This document shows, piece after piece, positions 11,701 through 19,466 of a DNA stretch of 64,000 bases. Below the pieces are notes generated by a model. The model saw only the letters and a list, made by a program, of their open reading frames with translations. It did not search any database and had not been told where the DNA came from. The stretch is from CBDAQV01 sp965199335 (GTDB lineage: Bacteria > Pseudomonadota > Alphaproteobacteria > CALMVH01): positions 689,993 to 753,992 of the forward strand of contig CBDAQZ010000003.1 of the NCBI GenBank assembly GCA_965199335.1, in the 5' to 3' direction. The first letter of the stretch is position 1. Every line of letters begins with the position of its first letter. A program made the position numbers and the translations under genes.

Positions 11701-12957
11701 ATGGAAGTAATTAAAACAAAACCAAGGCCCGACATGGTCAACTGGTTGAAGAACGATGTCGAATACGACATCACCGATTCTCCGACCTATATCGACCCTG
11801 ACATCGTCGTCCAGATATCTGAGGCGGAAGCCGACCATCTGGAGGATGCCGCGACCGAGCTTTATGGCATGTGCCTCAAAGCGGTCGACAAGGTTATCAA
11901 GGATGATCGTTTCGCCGAATTCGGCATCGGGCCGGCGCAGGCGGCCTATATCAAGGCCACCTGGAACCGCAAGCTGCCGGATGGCTCGACCCGCGATCCC
12001 GAACTGGCCGGGCGCTTCGACTTCTGCTGGGACGGCAAGGACAGTATCAAGTTTTACGAGTTCAATGCCGATACCTACACGACAGCCTACGAATGCGCGG
12101 TGGTGCAGTGGAAGGTCGTGGAAGACCTGATGCAGCGGGGCGTTATTCCGCAGGGAATGAGCCAGTTCAATTCGCTGGAAGAAAAGCTGATGGCCCGGCT
12201 GGGGCACATCCGGGAGATGGCGGCGGGTCCGCTGGGCAACAAGCTGCATTTCACCTGTGTCTCGGCCAACGACGAGGACCTGACCACCACCAACTACCTG
12301 AAGTACCTGGCGGAGCAGGCCGGTTGGGAAACCGCCTTCATCGACATTGAGCATCTTGGCGCTCGCATTAAACCCGGCCCAGACTATGGCAAGCTGGTCG
12401 ATGAGCATGAAAAGGATATCAAAGCGCTCTACAAGCTGGAGCCCTGGGAGCATCTGGCGGCCTCAGACCGCGCAAAGGAACTGGAAGCCGACCGCACCCT
12501 AATGCTTGAGCCGGCCTGGCGGGCCATCCTCTCCAACAAGCGCCTGTCTGTCCTGTTGTGGGAAATGTATCCGGGGCATCCTCTACTGATCCCCGCCTAT
12601 GCCACACCGGAGAAACTGGGTGATACCTATGTCGAGAAGCCGATTTTCGGTCGGATCGGGGCGGCCATCAAGGTTGTCAAGAACGGCGAGGTCGTTGGCG
12701 GTAACGGGCCTGGGCCTGCCTCGCCCGGCCTGCCGGATTACGGGCACTTCCCGAAAATCTACCAGGAATTCCATCCGTTGCCGGAGCTGCCGGGTACCCC
12801 CGGCTGGCGCTTTCAAACCGGCATCTGGGTGGTTGGCAACGGCGAAGTTGCCGGGATGGACCTGCGCCGCGACCGTTCGCTGGTCACGGGTTCGGCCGAT
12901 CTGCGCTTCGTTTCGCATTACATGGTGCCCCACGGGGCGAAAGGAGCTTCATTATGA
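11701..12957 (+). CDS. glutathionylspermidine synthase family ATP-grasp protein (YgiC/YjfC-like)
   Basis: A 418-residue protein, close to the usual 385-400 of this family. Visible blocks are FYEFNADTYTTAYECAVVQW (substrate-binding loop of the family), LLWEMYPGHPLLIPAY and YVEKPIFGRIGAAI (ATP-grasp binding segment). The family ligates an amine or amino acid to a peptide-like carboxylate; YgiC itself is not a proven glutathionylspermidine synthase, so the substrate is open. Start fixed by AGGAGG eight bases upstream. The stop overlaps the next gene's start as ATGA, so the YgiB-like lipoprotein is co-translated, as in the E. coli ygiBC pair (in the other order). Confidence 0.88.
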   Translation: MEVIKTKPRPDMVNWLKNDVEYDITDSPTYIDPDIVVQISEAEADHLEDAATELYGMCLKAVDKVIKDDRFAEFGIGPAQAAYIKATWNRKLPDGSTRDPELAGRFDFCWDGKDSIKFYEFNADTYTTAYECAVVQWKVVEDLMQRGVIPQGMSQFNSLEEKLMARLGHIREMAAGPLGNKLHFTCVSANDEDLTTTNYLKYLAEQAGWETAFIDIEHLGARIKPGPDYGKLVDEHEKDIKALYKLEPWEHLAASDRAKELEADRTLMLEPAWRAILSNKRLSVLLWEMYPGHPLLIPAYATPEKLGDTYVEKPIFGRIGAAIKVVKNGEVVGGNGPGPASPGLPDYGHFPKIYQEFHPLPELPGTPGWRFQTGIWVVGNGEVAGMDLRRDRSLVTGSADLRFVSHYMVPHGAKGASL

Positions 12958-13712
12958 GTAAGCTTGGCAACACGATAACCGTTCTGCCGGTTGGCACCAA
13001 CCTGCGGGCCCGGGAAAAAGTCACTCATGTGGGACGGATGTTTGCCGCCCTGTTGTTGACTGGTGTGGCGCTGGCCGGCTGTCGCGACGACGATGAGCAG
13101 CAGAAGAACAAGAATATGCAGCTGGTACAGGGCCGGGATAGCTGCGTTGCCGCGCTGGTCCAGTATGGCCGTACCAAGGACGAGGCGGAAAAGATCTGCG
13201 ATGAAGCAACCGCGCAGGCCATTATCCAGAACAGACTGAATGGACACGATACGCAACAGGCCGGTGGTGGAGGGGGCGGTGGCGGTGGCGGTGGCAATCC
13301 TTTCTTCTGGTACTGGCTGGGCACGCAATCGCATGGTGGCACAACCTATGTGACGGCTCCGACCGTCTATCGGCGGGATACGTCCAGCGGCAATCTGTCG
13401 ATGGTTGGTGGCGTGCCCCCGTCTAACGGCTATACGCCACCAAGAAGCTTCAGCAGCGAACAGATGGCGACGTATTCGATGCCACCGGCCACTAGGGCGG
13501 CCATGTCGAACTACAGCCGCGGCGGCACTCCGATGCAGGCGGAAGGTTCGGGCAGCCGAGTTGGCGGTGGCTCGACACCGGGCGAGAGTTCGTTCTCCCG
13601 CGGCGCGGCTCCCAGCGAAAGCCTGAGCAGCAGTTTTGGCGCACGAGGCGGAATGTCCGCAGGGATTGCCCGTGGGGGCTTCAGCGGCGGCGGCGTCAGC
13701 ATGGGCGGATAA
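12954..13712 (+). CDS. YgiB-like (DUF1190) lipoprotein
   Basis: 252 residues with a lipoprotein signal: hydrophobic MFAALLLTGVALAG followed by Cys in LAGC, so it is lipid-anchored after signal peptidase II. The mature start DDDEQQKNK favours outer-membrane sorting or extended display. The middle (CVAALVQYGRTKDEAEKIC) resembles the conserved part of YgiB; a run of eleven glycines follows (about nt 13262-13296), then a Ser/Gly/Pro-rich low-complexity tail. The cytoplasmic-looking residues before the lipobox suggest the real start may be internal (ATG 13026 or 13038), though ATGA overlap supports 12954. Partner of the YgiC-like enzyme. Confidence 0.82.
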   Translation: MSKLGNTITVLPVGTNLRAREKVTHVGRMFAALLLTGVALAGCRDDDEQQKNKNMQLVQGRDSCVAALVQYGRTKDEAEKICDEATAQAIIQNRLNGHDTQQAGGGGGGGGGGGNPFFWYWLGTQSHGGTTYVTAPTVYRRDTSSGNLSMVGGVPPSNGYTPPRSFSSEQMATYSMPPATRAAMSNYSRGGTPMQAEGSGSRVGGGSTPGESSFSRGAAPSESLSSSFGARGGMSAGIARGGFSGGGVSMGG

Positions 13713-13738
13713 GCCCTGATACGATCAAGGAGATCATC

Positions 13739-14422
13739 ATGACTTTGATGTTAACCGAAAAATTGCGTCCTTACCGGTGGTATGAAGTCGACAAGGAGAC
13801 CTTCGCGCCAGCATTCAAACTGCTGAACGAGAAGATCTTCCAGCCGGGACCGCTCGATTATTCCTCGATCAGCCTGCGGGCAAGCAAGCTGCCGTTCTAC
13901 GAAAGCTGCGAACTGCTGCAGATACGGGATAGCCGTGGACCGCTGACAGTCCGCCGTCTGGCGGTCTTCGGGCCGTCAGGCGTCGTCCTGCTGGATAAGA
14001 CGGCGGATGCCGTCTATCTGGCGAACGGCCTAGCGAAGCTGCAGTTGAACGAACAGACAGCAGCACCCTATGCTGCTTTCTTCCTGAACCATGTAATCGG
14101 GCCTTATGGGCGCATGAACCTGCTTGGGAATGGGGAGCAACTGCCCTGGGTAAAAGAGGTGGACCCGGAAGTTCGCCGGCAGGTTCGGGAGTTGGTGGCG
14201 CCACCGAAAGCTCTGCCGGAGCAGAACGGGCAGCAGCGATTGCTGGCCAATCTTGTTTTTGGGAATGCCCTACTGAAAGCAGAGATCACGATCGACCGGG
14301 ATGGGCGCGTCGACCTGCCGGAAGATCGCAGCGAGGTTCTGTTGACCGACCTGCCGCTGCTGCCCGATGATTTTGCGGTCACCGGACGGTTGCATTTGAT
14401 TTCCAGGGGGCAGATTTACTGA
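13739..14422 (+). CDS. hypothetical protein, third gene of the ygiC/ygiB-like operon
   Basis: A 227-residue soluble-looking protein with no signal or membrane segment and no family I recognise. It follows the lipoprotein gene by 26 bases with AAGGAG six bases before its ATG, so it is the third gene of the operon. It contains the paired phrases PYAAFFLNHVIGPYGRMNLL and LPLLPDDFAVTGRLHLISRG. Its constant position would make it a candidate accessory of the YgiB/YgiC system, which is inference from context only. Confidence 0.72.
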   Translation: MTLMLTEKLRPYRWYEVDKETFAPAFKLLNEKIFQPGPLDYSSISLRASKLPFYESCELLQIRDSRGPLTVRRLAVFGPSGVVLLDKTADAVYLANGLAKLQLNEQTAAPYAAFFLNHVIGPYGRMNLLGNGEQLPWVKEVDPEVRRQVRELVAPPKALPEQNGQQRLLANLVFGNALLKAEITIDRDGRVDLPEDRSEVLLTDLPLLPDDFAVTGRLHLISRGQIY

Positions 14423-14431
14423 TTACAGAGC

Positions 14432-15049
14432 TTAACTGGCGGCCGGTGTATGATCAGCAGACTTGGGTGCCGGTGGGCGATTGCCGAAAATAGCCCTGAA
14501 GTCTGGCTCGATCGCCGCAAACAGACGGTCGTCTACGAAGGTGCAGTGAACCTGGCAACTTTCTCCGCTCGTGGTTGCGAAGTAGAGATGCACATCCAGT
14601 TCGCCGGATTGCAGGCCCTCTGATTCGTAACTTTTTTGCTCGTTGATGAAGCGGCGCAGGTTGCTGGCGAATAATATCTTGGCCTGCGGGTTTTTTTGTC
14701 CGAACTCGATAAGTTCGGCGTCGAAACGTTCAGGCCGGGAAATGAACTGGTTGAAGTAATCATCGAAAACAACACCGCCTTGGCAAAAGCGGCCCTTGAG
14801 ATCGCTTTCGGCCCTGAGATCGCGCGTTACGCCATTGGGATAGAGATTTGGCCGCAGGGCCTTGTTCATGCCAAATGCCGCTAGGCTCTTCATGCCGTTC
14901 AGCGAACCGGTGGCCACGACCTTCCATTGCCCCGGATGGTCTTCGATCGATTCGATGACGTGACCGAACCTGCTGCCGAAGTCGATCATCGCCTCGCGAT
15001 CTTCGATGAGTTTGGTACAGGTGTACCATAAGTTGCCAGAGAGCCGCAT
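14432..15049 (-). CDS. hypothetical protein
   Basis: Up to 205 residues, soluble, no known family. It faces the YgiBC-like operon tail to tail, 9 bases from the third gene's stop. Blocks such as GMKSLAAFGMNKALRPNLYPNG and FDDYFNQFISRPERF faintly echo RALLALVMDRALHPARYPTG and GHYYNNFLRLDVFKD of the protein at 10728-11447, so the two may be distant paralogues flanking the operon. ATG 15049 lies about ten bases after the predicted transcription start; ATG 14989 is an alternative start. Confidence 0.62.
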   Translation of the reverse strand: MRLSGNLWYTCTKLIEDREAMIDFGSRFGHVIESIEDHPGQWKVVATGSLNGMKSLAAFGMNKALRPNLYPNGVTRDLRAESDLKGRFCQGGVVFDDYFNQFISRPERFDAELIEFGQKNPQAKILFASNLRRFINEQKSYESEGLQSGELDVHLYFATTSGESCQVHCTFVDDRLFAAIEPDFRAIFGNRPPAPKSADHTPAAS

Positions 15050-15064
15050 TTGCCGTTGATATCA

Positions 15065-15092
15065 TGTATAATACAAATGATCAACTGTACAA
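15065..15092 (-). promoter_or_regulatory. sigma-70 promoter for the hypothetical gene at 14432-15049
   Basis: Read on the minus strand: TTGTAC (15092-15087), 16-base spacer, TATACA (15070-15065). The start of transcription would fall near 15058, leaving almost no leader before ATG 15049. Confidence 0.5.
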
Positions 15093-15113
15093 TACAGAGG
15101 CCGGATACGAAAA

Positions 15114-15138
15114 CGGGCCAGTCATTTCGACTGGCCCG
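15114..15138 (-). terminator. Rho-independent terminator after the DsbA-like gene
   Basis: A perfect 10-bp stem (CGGGCCAGTC / GACTGGCCCG) with a 5-base loop, followed on the minus strand by TTTT. It begins 33 bases after the stop codon at 15171. Confidence 0.8.
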
Positions 15139-15170
15139 CCTATCGCGAACTAACGATCTAAGACCGGCAA

Positions 15171-16019
15171 TCAACCGTCCTTATGCTCGGCCAGATGGGC
15201 CTTCAGCTGCTCAGCCGGCATGGCGCCACCGAAGAACTGCTTGTTGATGATCAGGCTTGGCGTACCGTGGATATTCAGCGTCTGCGCCAGCTGGCTGACA
15301 TCGGCAATCTCCTTGGCAACTTCCGGGCCTTCCATATCAGTCTTCAGCTTGTCCATGTCGAGGCCCGGCACCGTGCTAGCCAGCTGCAGGATAGTTGCCT
15401 GATCGAGCGCGCCTTCATGGCCGAAGAAAACATTATGTATTTCCTCGTACTTGCCCTGGCGGTTGGCGGCCAATGCAACCTTGGCAGCATAAACGCCATT
15501 CGGCCCCAGGATCGGCAGCTCCTTGTAAACGACCTTCAGGTTAGGATCAGACGCAAGCTGCGCCTTCAGATCCGGGTTCATCTGCTTACAGTAATGGCAG
15601 GTGAAGTCGAAGAACTCGACCACTGTCTCGGTCCCATTCGGATTGCCGGCGACCGGGGAATTCGGATCGTTATAGATCCGGTCGGCTTCGGCGGTAATAC
15701 CCTTCTGTGAATCACCTTGCTGAGCCTGCTGCTGCTTGGCCTGGGCCGCCTGCATCGACTGCATGATCACTTCGGGGTGGCCCAGGAGGTAGGCCTTGAT
15801 TTCATCATCCAGCGCAGTCATCGGAATGTTGACGGCAATGCTCTTGCCAGCATCGGCAACTGGGGCTGGCCCCGGAGGGCCCATTGGGGCACCCATGGAT
15901 GGCGGGCCCATCGGCACGCCGGGGCCGGGCGGGGTTTGTGCATGGGAAGCGGCAGCGAGACCAATCGTCAGCATGCCTGTCAGACCAAGAAGACCGAAAT
16001 GACGCAGGGAAAGAGACAT
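15171..16019 (-). CDS. DsbA-family thiol:disulfide oxidoreductase (periplasmic)
   Basis: About 282 residues from ATG 16019, chosen because GGAGA lies eight bases upstream; a longer frame to 16070 lacks this. An N-terminal signal peptide ending near SHA-QT is followed by a Pro/Gly/Met-rich linker and a helix with AQAKQQQAQQ. The thioredoxin fold has active site CHYC (about residues 141-144, in FFDFTCHYCKQMNPDLK) and the cis-proline loop HGTPSLII. This layout resembles the Com1/ScsC-like DsbA branch of Alphaproteobacteria, some members of which act as isomerases. Monocistronic, with its own terminator. Confidence 0.88.
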   Translation of the reverse strand: MSLSLRHFGLLGLTGMLTIGLAAASHAQTPPGPGVPMGPPSMGAPMGPPGPAPVADAGKSIAVNIPMTALDDEIKAYLLGHPEVIMQSMQAAQAKQQQAQQGDSQKGITAEADRIYNDPNSPVAGNPNGTETVVEFFDFTCHYCKQMNPDLKAQLASDPNLKVVYKELPILGPNGVYAAKVALAANRQGKYEEIHNVFFGHEGALDQATILQLASTVPGLDMDKLKTDMEGPEVAKEIADVSQLAQTLNIHGTPSLIINKQFFGGAMPAEQLKAHLAEHKDG

Positions 16020-16143
16020 TGACCATTCTCCGGTTGAGACGCGCCGAATCGGCAACGCGTGGATAAACAAATATACAATTAGGATGTCTAGCGGAAAGAC
16101 CTTACCAGAATAATAATACGTATATGCGTTTGTTTTAAGGCGG

Positions 16144-16647
16144 TCAGCTTTTCAAGCCAGCAGAATCAGGCTTCGGCGATGAAAGCGGCAGCACGTCTTT
16201 CAGGCCTTTCTCATTCAAGGTGTATATTTTGCTGAAGACAAGAATGCCATGCTCGGCAAAGTAAGAACTGTCTTCAGGCGTGATGGCGTCGGGCCTATGC
16301 GAATGGATAATAATTTTTGTCGCTCCCCAGCCATCGGAGCGACTTTTTACCTGCTCGGCAAGATCGCGTCCGGTCGAACCATTCTTCAAGTGATAATCAG
16401 ACAGCAGATAATCGGATGGCTCACCGGCAAGCATAGTTGCCACGTCTTCCGCTAGGACGGTTTGCGCATCGCTGGTGAAGGCTGCCATCCTGGCTGGCTC
16501 GGCCCTCAGCGAAATACCTCCAAGGTCGGTGAAGGCATGGAAGGCAGACGTTTCAAACCCCAGGCGTCGATACAGCCGGGCAGCTGTGTTGGCAAGGTTG
16601 GGCTCATCGTCAGCAATTAGCAGGGATGTCGGGCGAGGATCGGTCAT
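16144..16647 (-). CDS. stand-alone response-regulator receiver domain protein
   Basis: 167 residues, a single receiver domain with no output domain. The acidic pair is DDE (residues 13-15), the likely phosphorylated aspartate is D84 in LLSDYHLKNG, the switch Ser/Thr is in IIIHSH, and the conserved lysine is K140 in FSKIYT. About 30 extra residues lie between the first helix and D84 compared with a CheY-type domain. No sensor kinase is encoded next to it, so the partner is unknown. Confidence 0.75.
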   Translation of the reverse strand: MTDPRPTSLLIADDEPNLANTAARLYRRLGFETSAFHAFTDLGGISLRAEPARMAAFTSDAQTVLAEDVATMLAGEPSDYLLSDYHLKNGSTGRDLAEQVKSRSDGWGATKIIIHSHRPDAITPEDSSYFAEHGILVFSKIYTLNEKGLKDVLPLSSPKPDSAGLKS

Positions 16648-16696
16648 ACCCCGTTATACCCTGATGACAACCTTAAATAAACAACAAAAAATTGTT

Positions 16697-18041
16697 TTAT
16701 TTGTCTTTGTCAGTATCCTTGTCGGGCTTGATCGGCTTGATCGAACTTAATAGATCCTGCGCCGCGAGATATTCACGCGAACCGACCGGGCTGATGCCCA
16801 TGGCCAGATTAGCCTCGCGCTTGGCCAGCTTGTCATCACCGGAAAGCTGGGCTTCCTGGGCCAGTTGCAGGTGAACCTGGCCCATATTGCCTTTGCGGCC
16901 ATAGCCGGTTGCCAGCAGGTGGTGAATGAAGGGATCGCGGCCTTCATCCTTCAGGGCAGCGTTCAGGTCGCTGATGGCCTCATCCGTATAGGCCGGATCC
17001 TCGGTTTCCAGCATGGCATGGGCGGCTTCCTGCTTAATCAAGCCGCTATCCGGGGCGAACTTCACCGCCTGCCGATAGGGGGGCGACAGCCTCGGCACCC
17101 TTGCCGGTTTCGAAGAGCATCTGGCCCTTGAACTCATAGAAGTACGGGTTTTGCGGCTCCACTGCGATCAACTGATCGATCAGCGCCAGCGCCGGGCCGG
17201 TCTGGTTCGAGCGGTAGAGCGCATAGGCCCGCCCGTAGCGGCTGGTCGTATCGGTCGCATTCTTGCCGAACCGGCGCAACGCCACCGCCGGCTGTAGATA
17301 ACCGAGCAGTTTGGCCTTCATCCGGTCGTAGTCGGTCTGGATTTCCGGCGGCAGCGGGGCATCCTGCTTGCCCCACTTGTCGGCAGCGAACTTTACCGCC
17401 TGGATACGGTCCTGGGTCAGGGGGTGGGTCCGGGTGTATTCGACCTGGCGGTTTTCCGGCAGCGCCTCCTGCCCGGCCAACTTTTCGAGAAACTGGTACA
17501 TGCCGCTGGGCGACATATTGGCGCGCTCCAGGAAGGTAATCCCGGCCTGGTCGGCGGAAGCTTCCTGCGTCCGGGTAAAGGCGAGGATCGATTGCAGGCC
17601 GACGCCCTGCCCGGCGGACAGCGCCCCGCCAGCGCCGGAGCCCTGGCTGCCGACAGCAGCCGCCACACCGACTACCGTCGCCAGGATTGCGGCGATCGAG
17701 GCGTTTTCCTCGCCTTCGCCGCGGCGGGCCAGGTGGCCACCAGCGATATGGCCGGTTTCATGCGCCATGACGCCGATCAGCTGCTGCGGCGTGTCGGTCG
17801 CGAGGATCAGCGCGGTGTAGAGAAACATATTCATGCCGCCGGCAACGAACGCGTTGATGTCATCGCTTTCGATGATCACCATCGAGATATCGTCCGGCTT
17901 CAAATGGGCAGCGATGAAGATGGGCCGCGCCAGTGCGTGCAGGTCGGCCTCGATCTCCGCATCGCGGACGATATTCATTTCCTGCGCCCGGACGGGCAGG
18001 GCCAGCAACAGGCTGAGGATCAGGGCAAGGCAACAACGCAT
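16697..18041 (-). CDS. bepA: M48 metalloprotease with TPR tail, BepA-like (single frameshift as read)
   Basis: The N-terminal frame (18041-17046) has a signal peptide (LILSLLLALPVRAQ), the zinc motif HETGH in GVMAHETGHIAGGH, and the third ligand region EASADQAG. The C-terminal TPR part (helices with AAHAML, AISDLNAAL, LLATGYGRKG, AQEAQLSGDDKLAKREANLAM) continues in another frame to 16697. The switch falls at six G on the plus strand (17079-17084); with five the reading becomes ...AEAVAPYRQAVKFAPDSG and is continuous. BepA-type proteases degrade or help assemble stalled outer-membrane LptD/BAM substrates. The frameshift is either a homopolymer sequencing error or a recent mutation. Confidence 0.86.
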
Positions 18042-18133
18042 GCTGGGTTATAGGCTGGCAGCGAACCGGACGGCAAGCAGGGATCAAATCGGGCGCGGCA
18101 GGATTATCTAAGCAAGTAACAAAAAGGAAGACC

Positions 18134-18427
18134 ATGCAAAAGTTTCTATTCGCCACTGCCGCTCTGCTGATTGCAGCGCCAGCCTATGCTCTAACCGGCT
18201 ACGACCATGCGATCGACTGGTACATGGCCAACGATGATGCTCGCAAGACCGTGATCGCTACCTGCGATAACGATCCGGGGCATTTGCAGAATGATCCGGA
18301 CTGTATCAACGCGAAAAAGGCCGATAACCAGGTTGGGGTCGATAACGTCAAGAAAGGCGTCGACGATACGGTTCAGGGGGCAGCTAACTTTTTCCATAAC
18401 CTTGGCGACAAGGTCGACGGAAAATAA
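18134..18427 (+). CDS. small secreted protein, EexN-like
   Basis: 97 residues with a clean signal peptide (FLFATAALLIAAPAYA) but no lipobox. The mature part WYMANDDARKTVIATCDNDPGHLQNDPDCINAKKA resembles EexN-type entry-exclusion proteins (WY...C..NPG...DPDC.NA pattern), with two cysteines that can pair in the periplasm. No conjugation genes are nearby, so an entry-exclusion role is not supported by context. It diverges from bepA and ends 3 bases from the opposing esterase gene. Confidence 0.72.
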   Translation: MQKFLFATAALLIAAPAYALTGYDHAIDWYMANDDARKTVIATCDNDPGHLQNDPDCINAKKADNQVGVDNVKKGVDDTVQGAANFFHNLGDKVDGK

Positions 18428-18430
18428 TCG

Positions 18431-19354
18431 TCAGCTTTTCGGGTGGTTCTTGAAGAAGTTCCAGATGAAGGTCGTGGCATCGAGCGCTGAACTGTTGGGG
18501 CCGGTCAGATCGGGCGGCAGCTGATCATCCTCGCCACCCGGCCAGTGGTGGCCAAGGTCGGGCACTACCAGATAAGTTACCGAGCCGCCATCCCGGCACG
18601 TATGCCAGAGCGTTTCCGAAACATTATGCGCCAGTGTCGCGGTGCCCCGGCTGTTGGTGCAGTTGAGCGCTTCCGACCAGGCTTCCGCGCTCTTGATCGG
18701 CGCCGGCTTGGGATCGGGCGCGCGCGTCCACGGGTTGATGCCGGCCCCATCGAGGGGATCGATGAAATCGACCGCCCCATAGATCAGCAGCACCGATACC
18801 GGGGCGCGTAGCGGTTCCTTCGTCCAGCGATGCCCGGCGATGGAGGCGACAGCGGCCAGCTTGTCGGCCATCGTGGCGCCCAGCAGCTGCGCCATCGAGC
18901 CGCCATTGGCAAATCCGACCGCGTAAATCCGCTTAGGATCGACATCGACATGCTTGCCGAGATCATCCAGCACGGCGCGGGCATAGGCAGAATCGTCAAG
19001 CTTGCCACGCTTGGCATTGCCACGCCCGGAGCCATCGCTCCAGATCGTCGGGTTGGTCTGGTACATGGCGGCGCGGGTTGGCTCGACCGGCAGGGCCTGC
19101 AGCCCGACGACGACAAAGCCGCTGGCGTCGCTGGCTTCCAGCCAATGATAGTTCTTTAGTGCCGCCTCGGCCGTACTGCCGACATCGTGCAGGACCAGCA
19201 CAACCGGCAGCTTGTCCCCGCCATGCCGGGGCTGGTGATAAAGATAGGTGCGTGGCAGCTTATCGACCGTCAGTTCGACTGACTTCGGATCGGCGGCATG
19301 GGCGGTGGTGATGAACAACAGCAGGAAAAGGATTACCGGGATGAGTTGCTTCAT
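18431..19354 (-). CDS. polyhydroxybutyrate-depolymerase/LpqC-like alpha/beta hydrolase, nucleophile Ser replaced by Ala
   Basis: 307 residues with a signal peptide (VILFLLLFITTAHA), then an alpha/beta-hydrolase fold of the secreted esterase/PHB-depolymerase family: oxyanion region VLVLHDVGST, acid region YGAVDFIDP, and the histidine region LGHHWPGG. The nucleophile elbow should read G-x-S-N-G-G but here is GFANGG, with A149 encoded by GCC (TCC would be serine). As read the protein lacks the catalytic serine and cannot act as a standard serine esterase; it may bind substrate or be inactive. Confidence 0.84.
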   Translation of the reverse strand: MKQLIPVILFLLLFITTAHAADPKSVELTVDKLPRTYLYHQPRHGGDKLPVVLVLHDVGSTAEAALKNYHWLEASDASGFVVVGLQALPVEPTRAAMYQTNPTIWSDGSGRGNAKRGKLDDSAYARAVLDDLGKHVDVDPKRIYAVGFANGGSMAQLLGATMADKLAAVASIAGHRWTKEPLRAPVSVLLIYGAVDFIDPLDGAGINPWTRAPDPKPAPIKSAEAWSEALNCTNSRGTATLAHNVSETLWHTCRDGGSVTYLVVPDLGHHWPGGEDDQLPPDLTGPNSSALDATTFIWNFFKNHPKS

Positions 19355-19374
19355 GATGTCCCATATCCCTCGAA

Positions 19375-19414
19375 TGTCATTCTTCGACTACACTTCGTTT
19401 CGCTCAGGATGACA
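19375..19414. repeat. intergenic palindromic repeat (partial, about 40 bp)
   Basis: Begins tgtcat and ends atgaca as inverted ends, with a body typical of the alphaproteobacterial repeat family that reads gtcatcctgagcgaa on one strand. It lies between the esterase start and the livK stop. Confidence 0.55.
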
Positions 19415-19466
19415 ATCTATTTTGCGGCAATCACGATGTAAATGAGCTGGGCGCTGGGTGCCGCAT

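Noticed and set aside
13260..13300. Possible CRISPR or satellite array
   Set aside because: The GGT/GGC repeats encode a glycine run in frame; no spacers.
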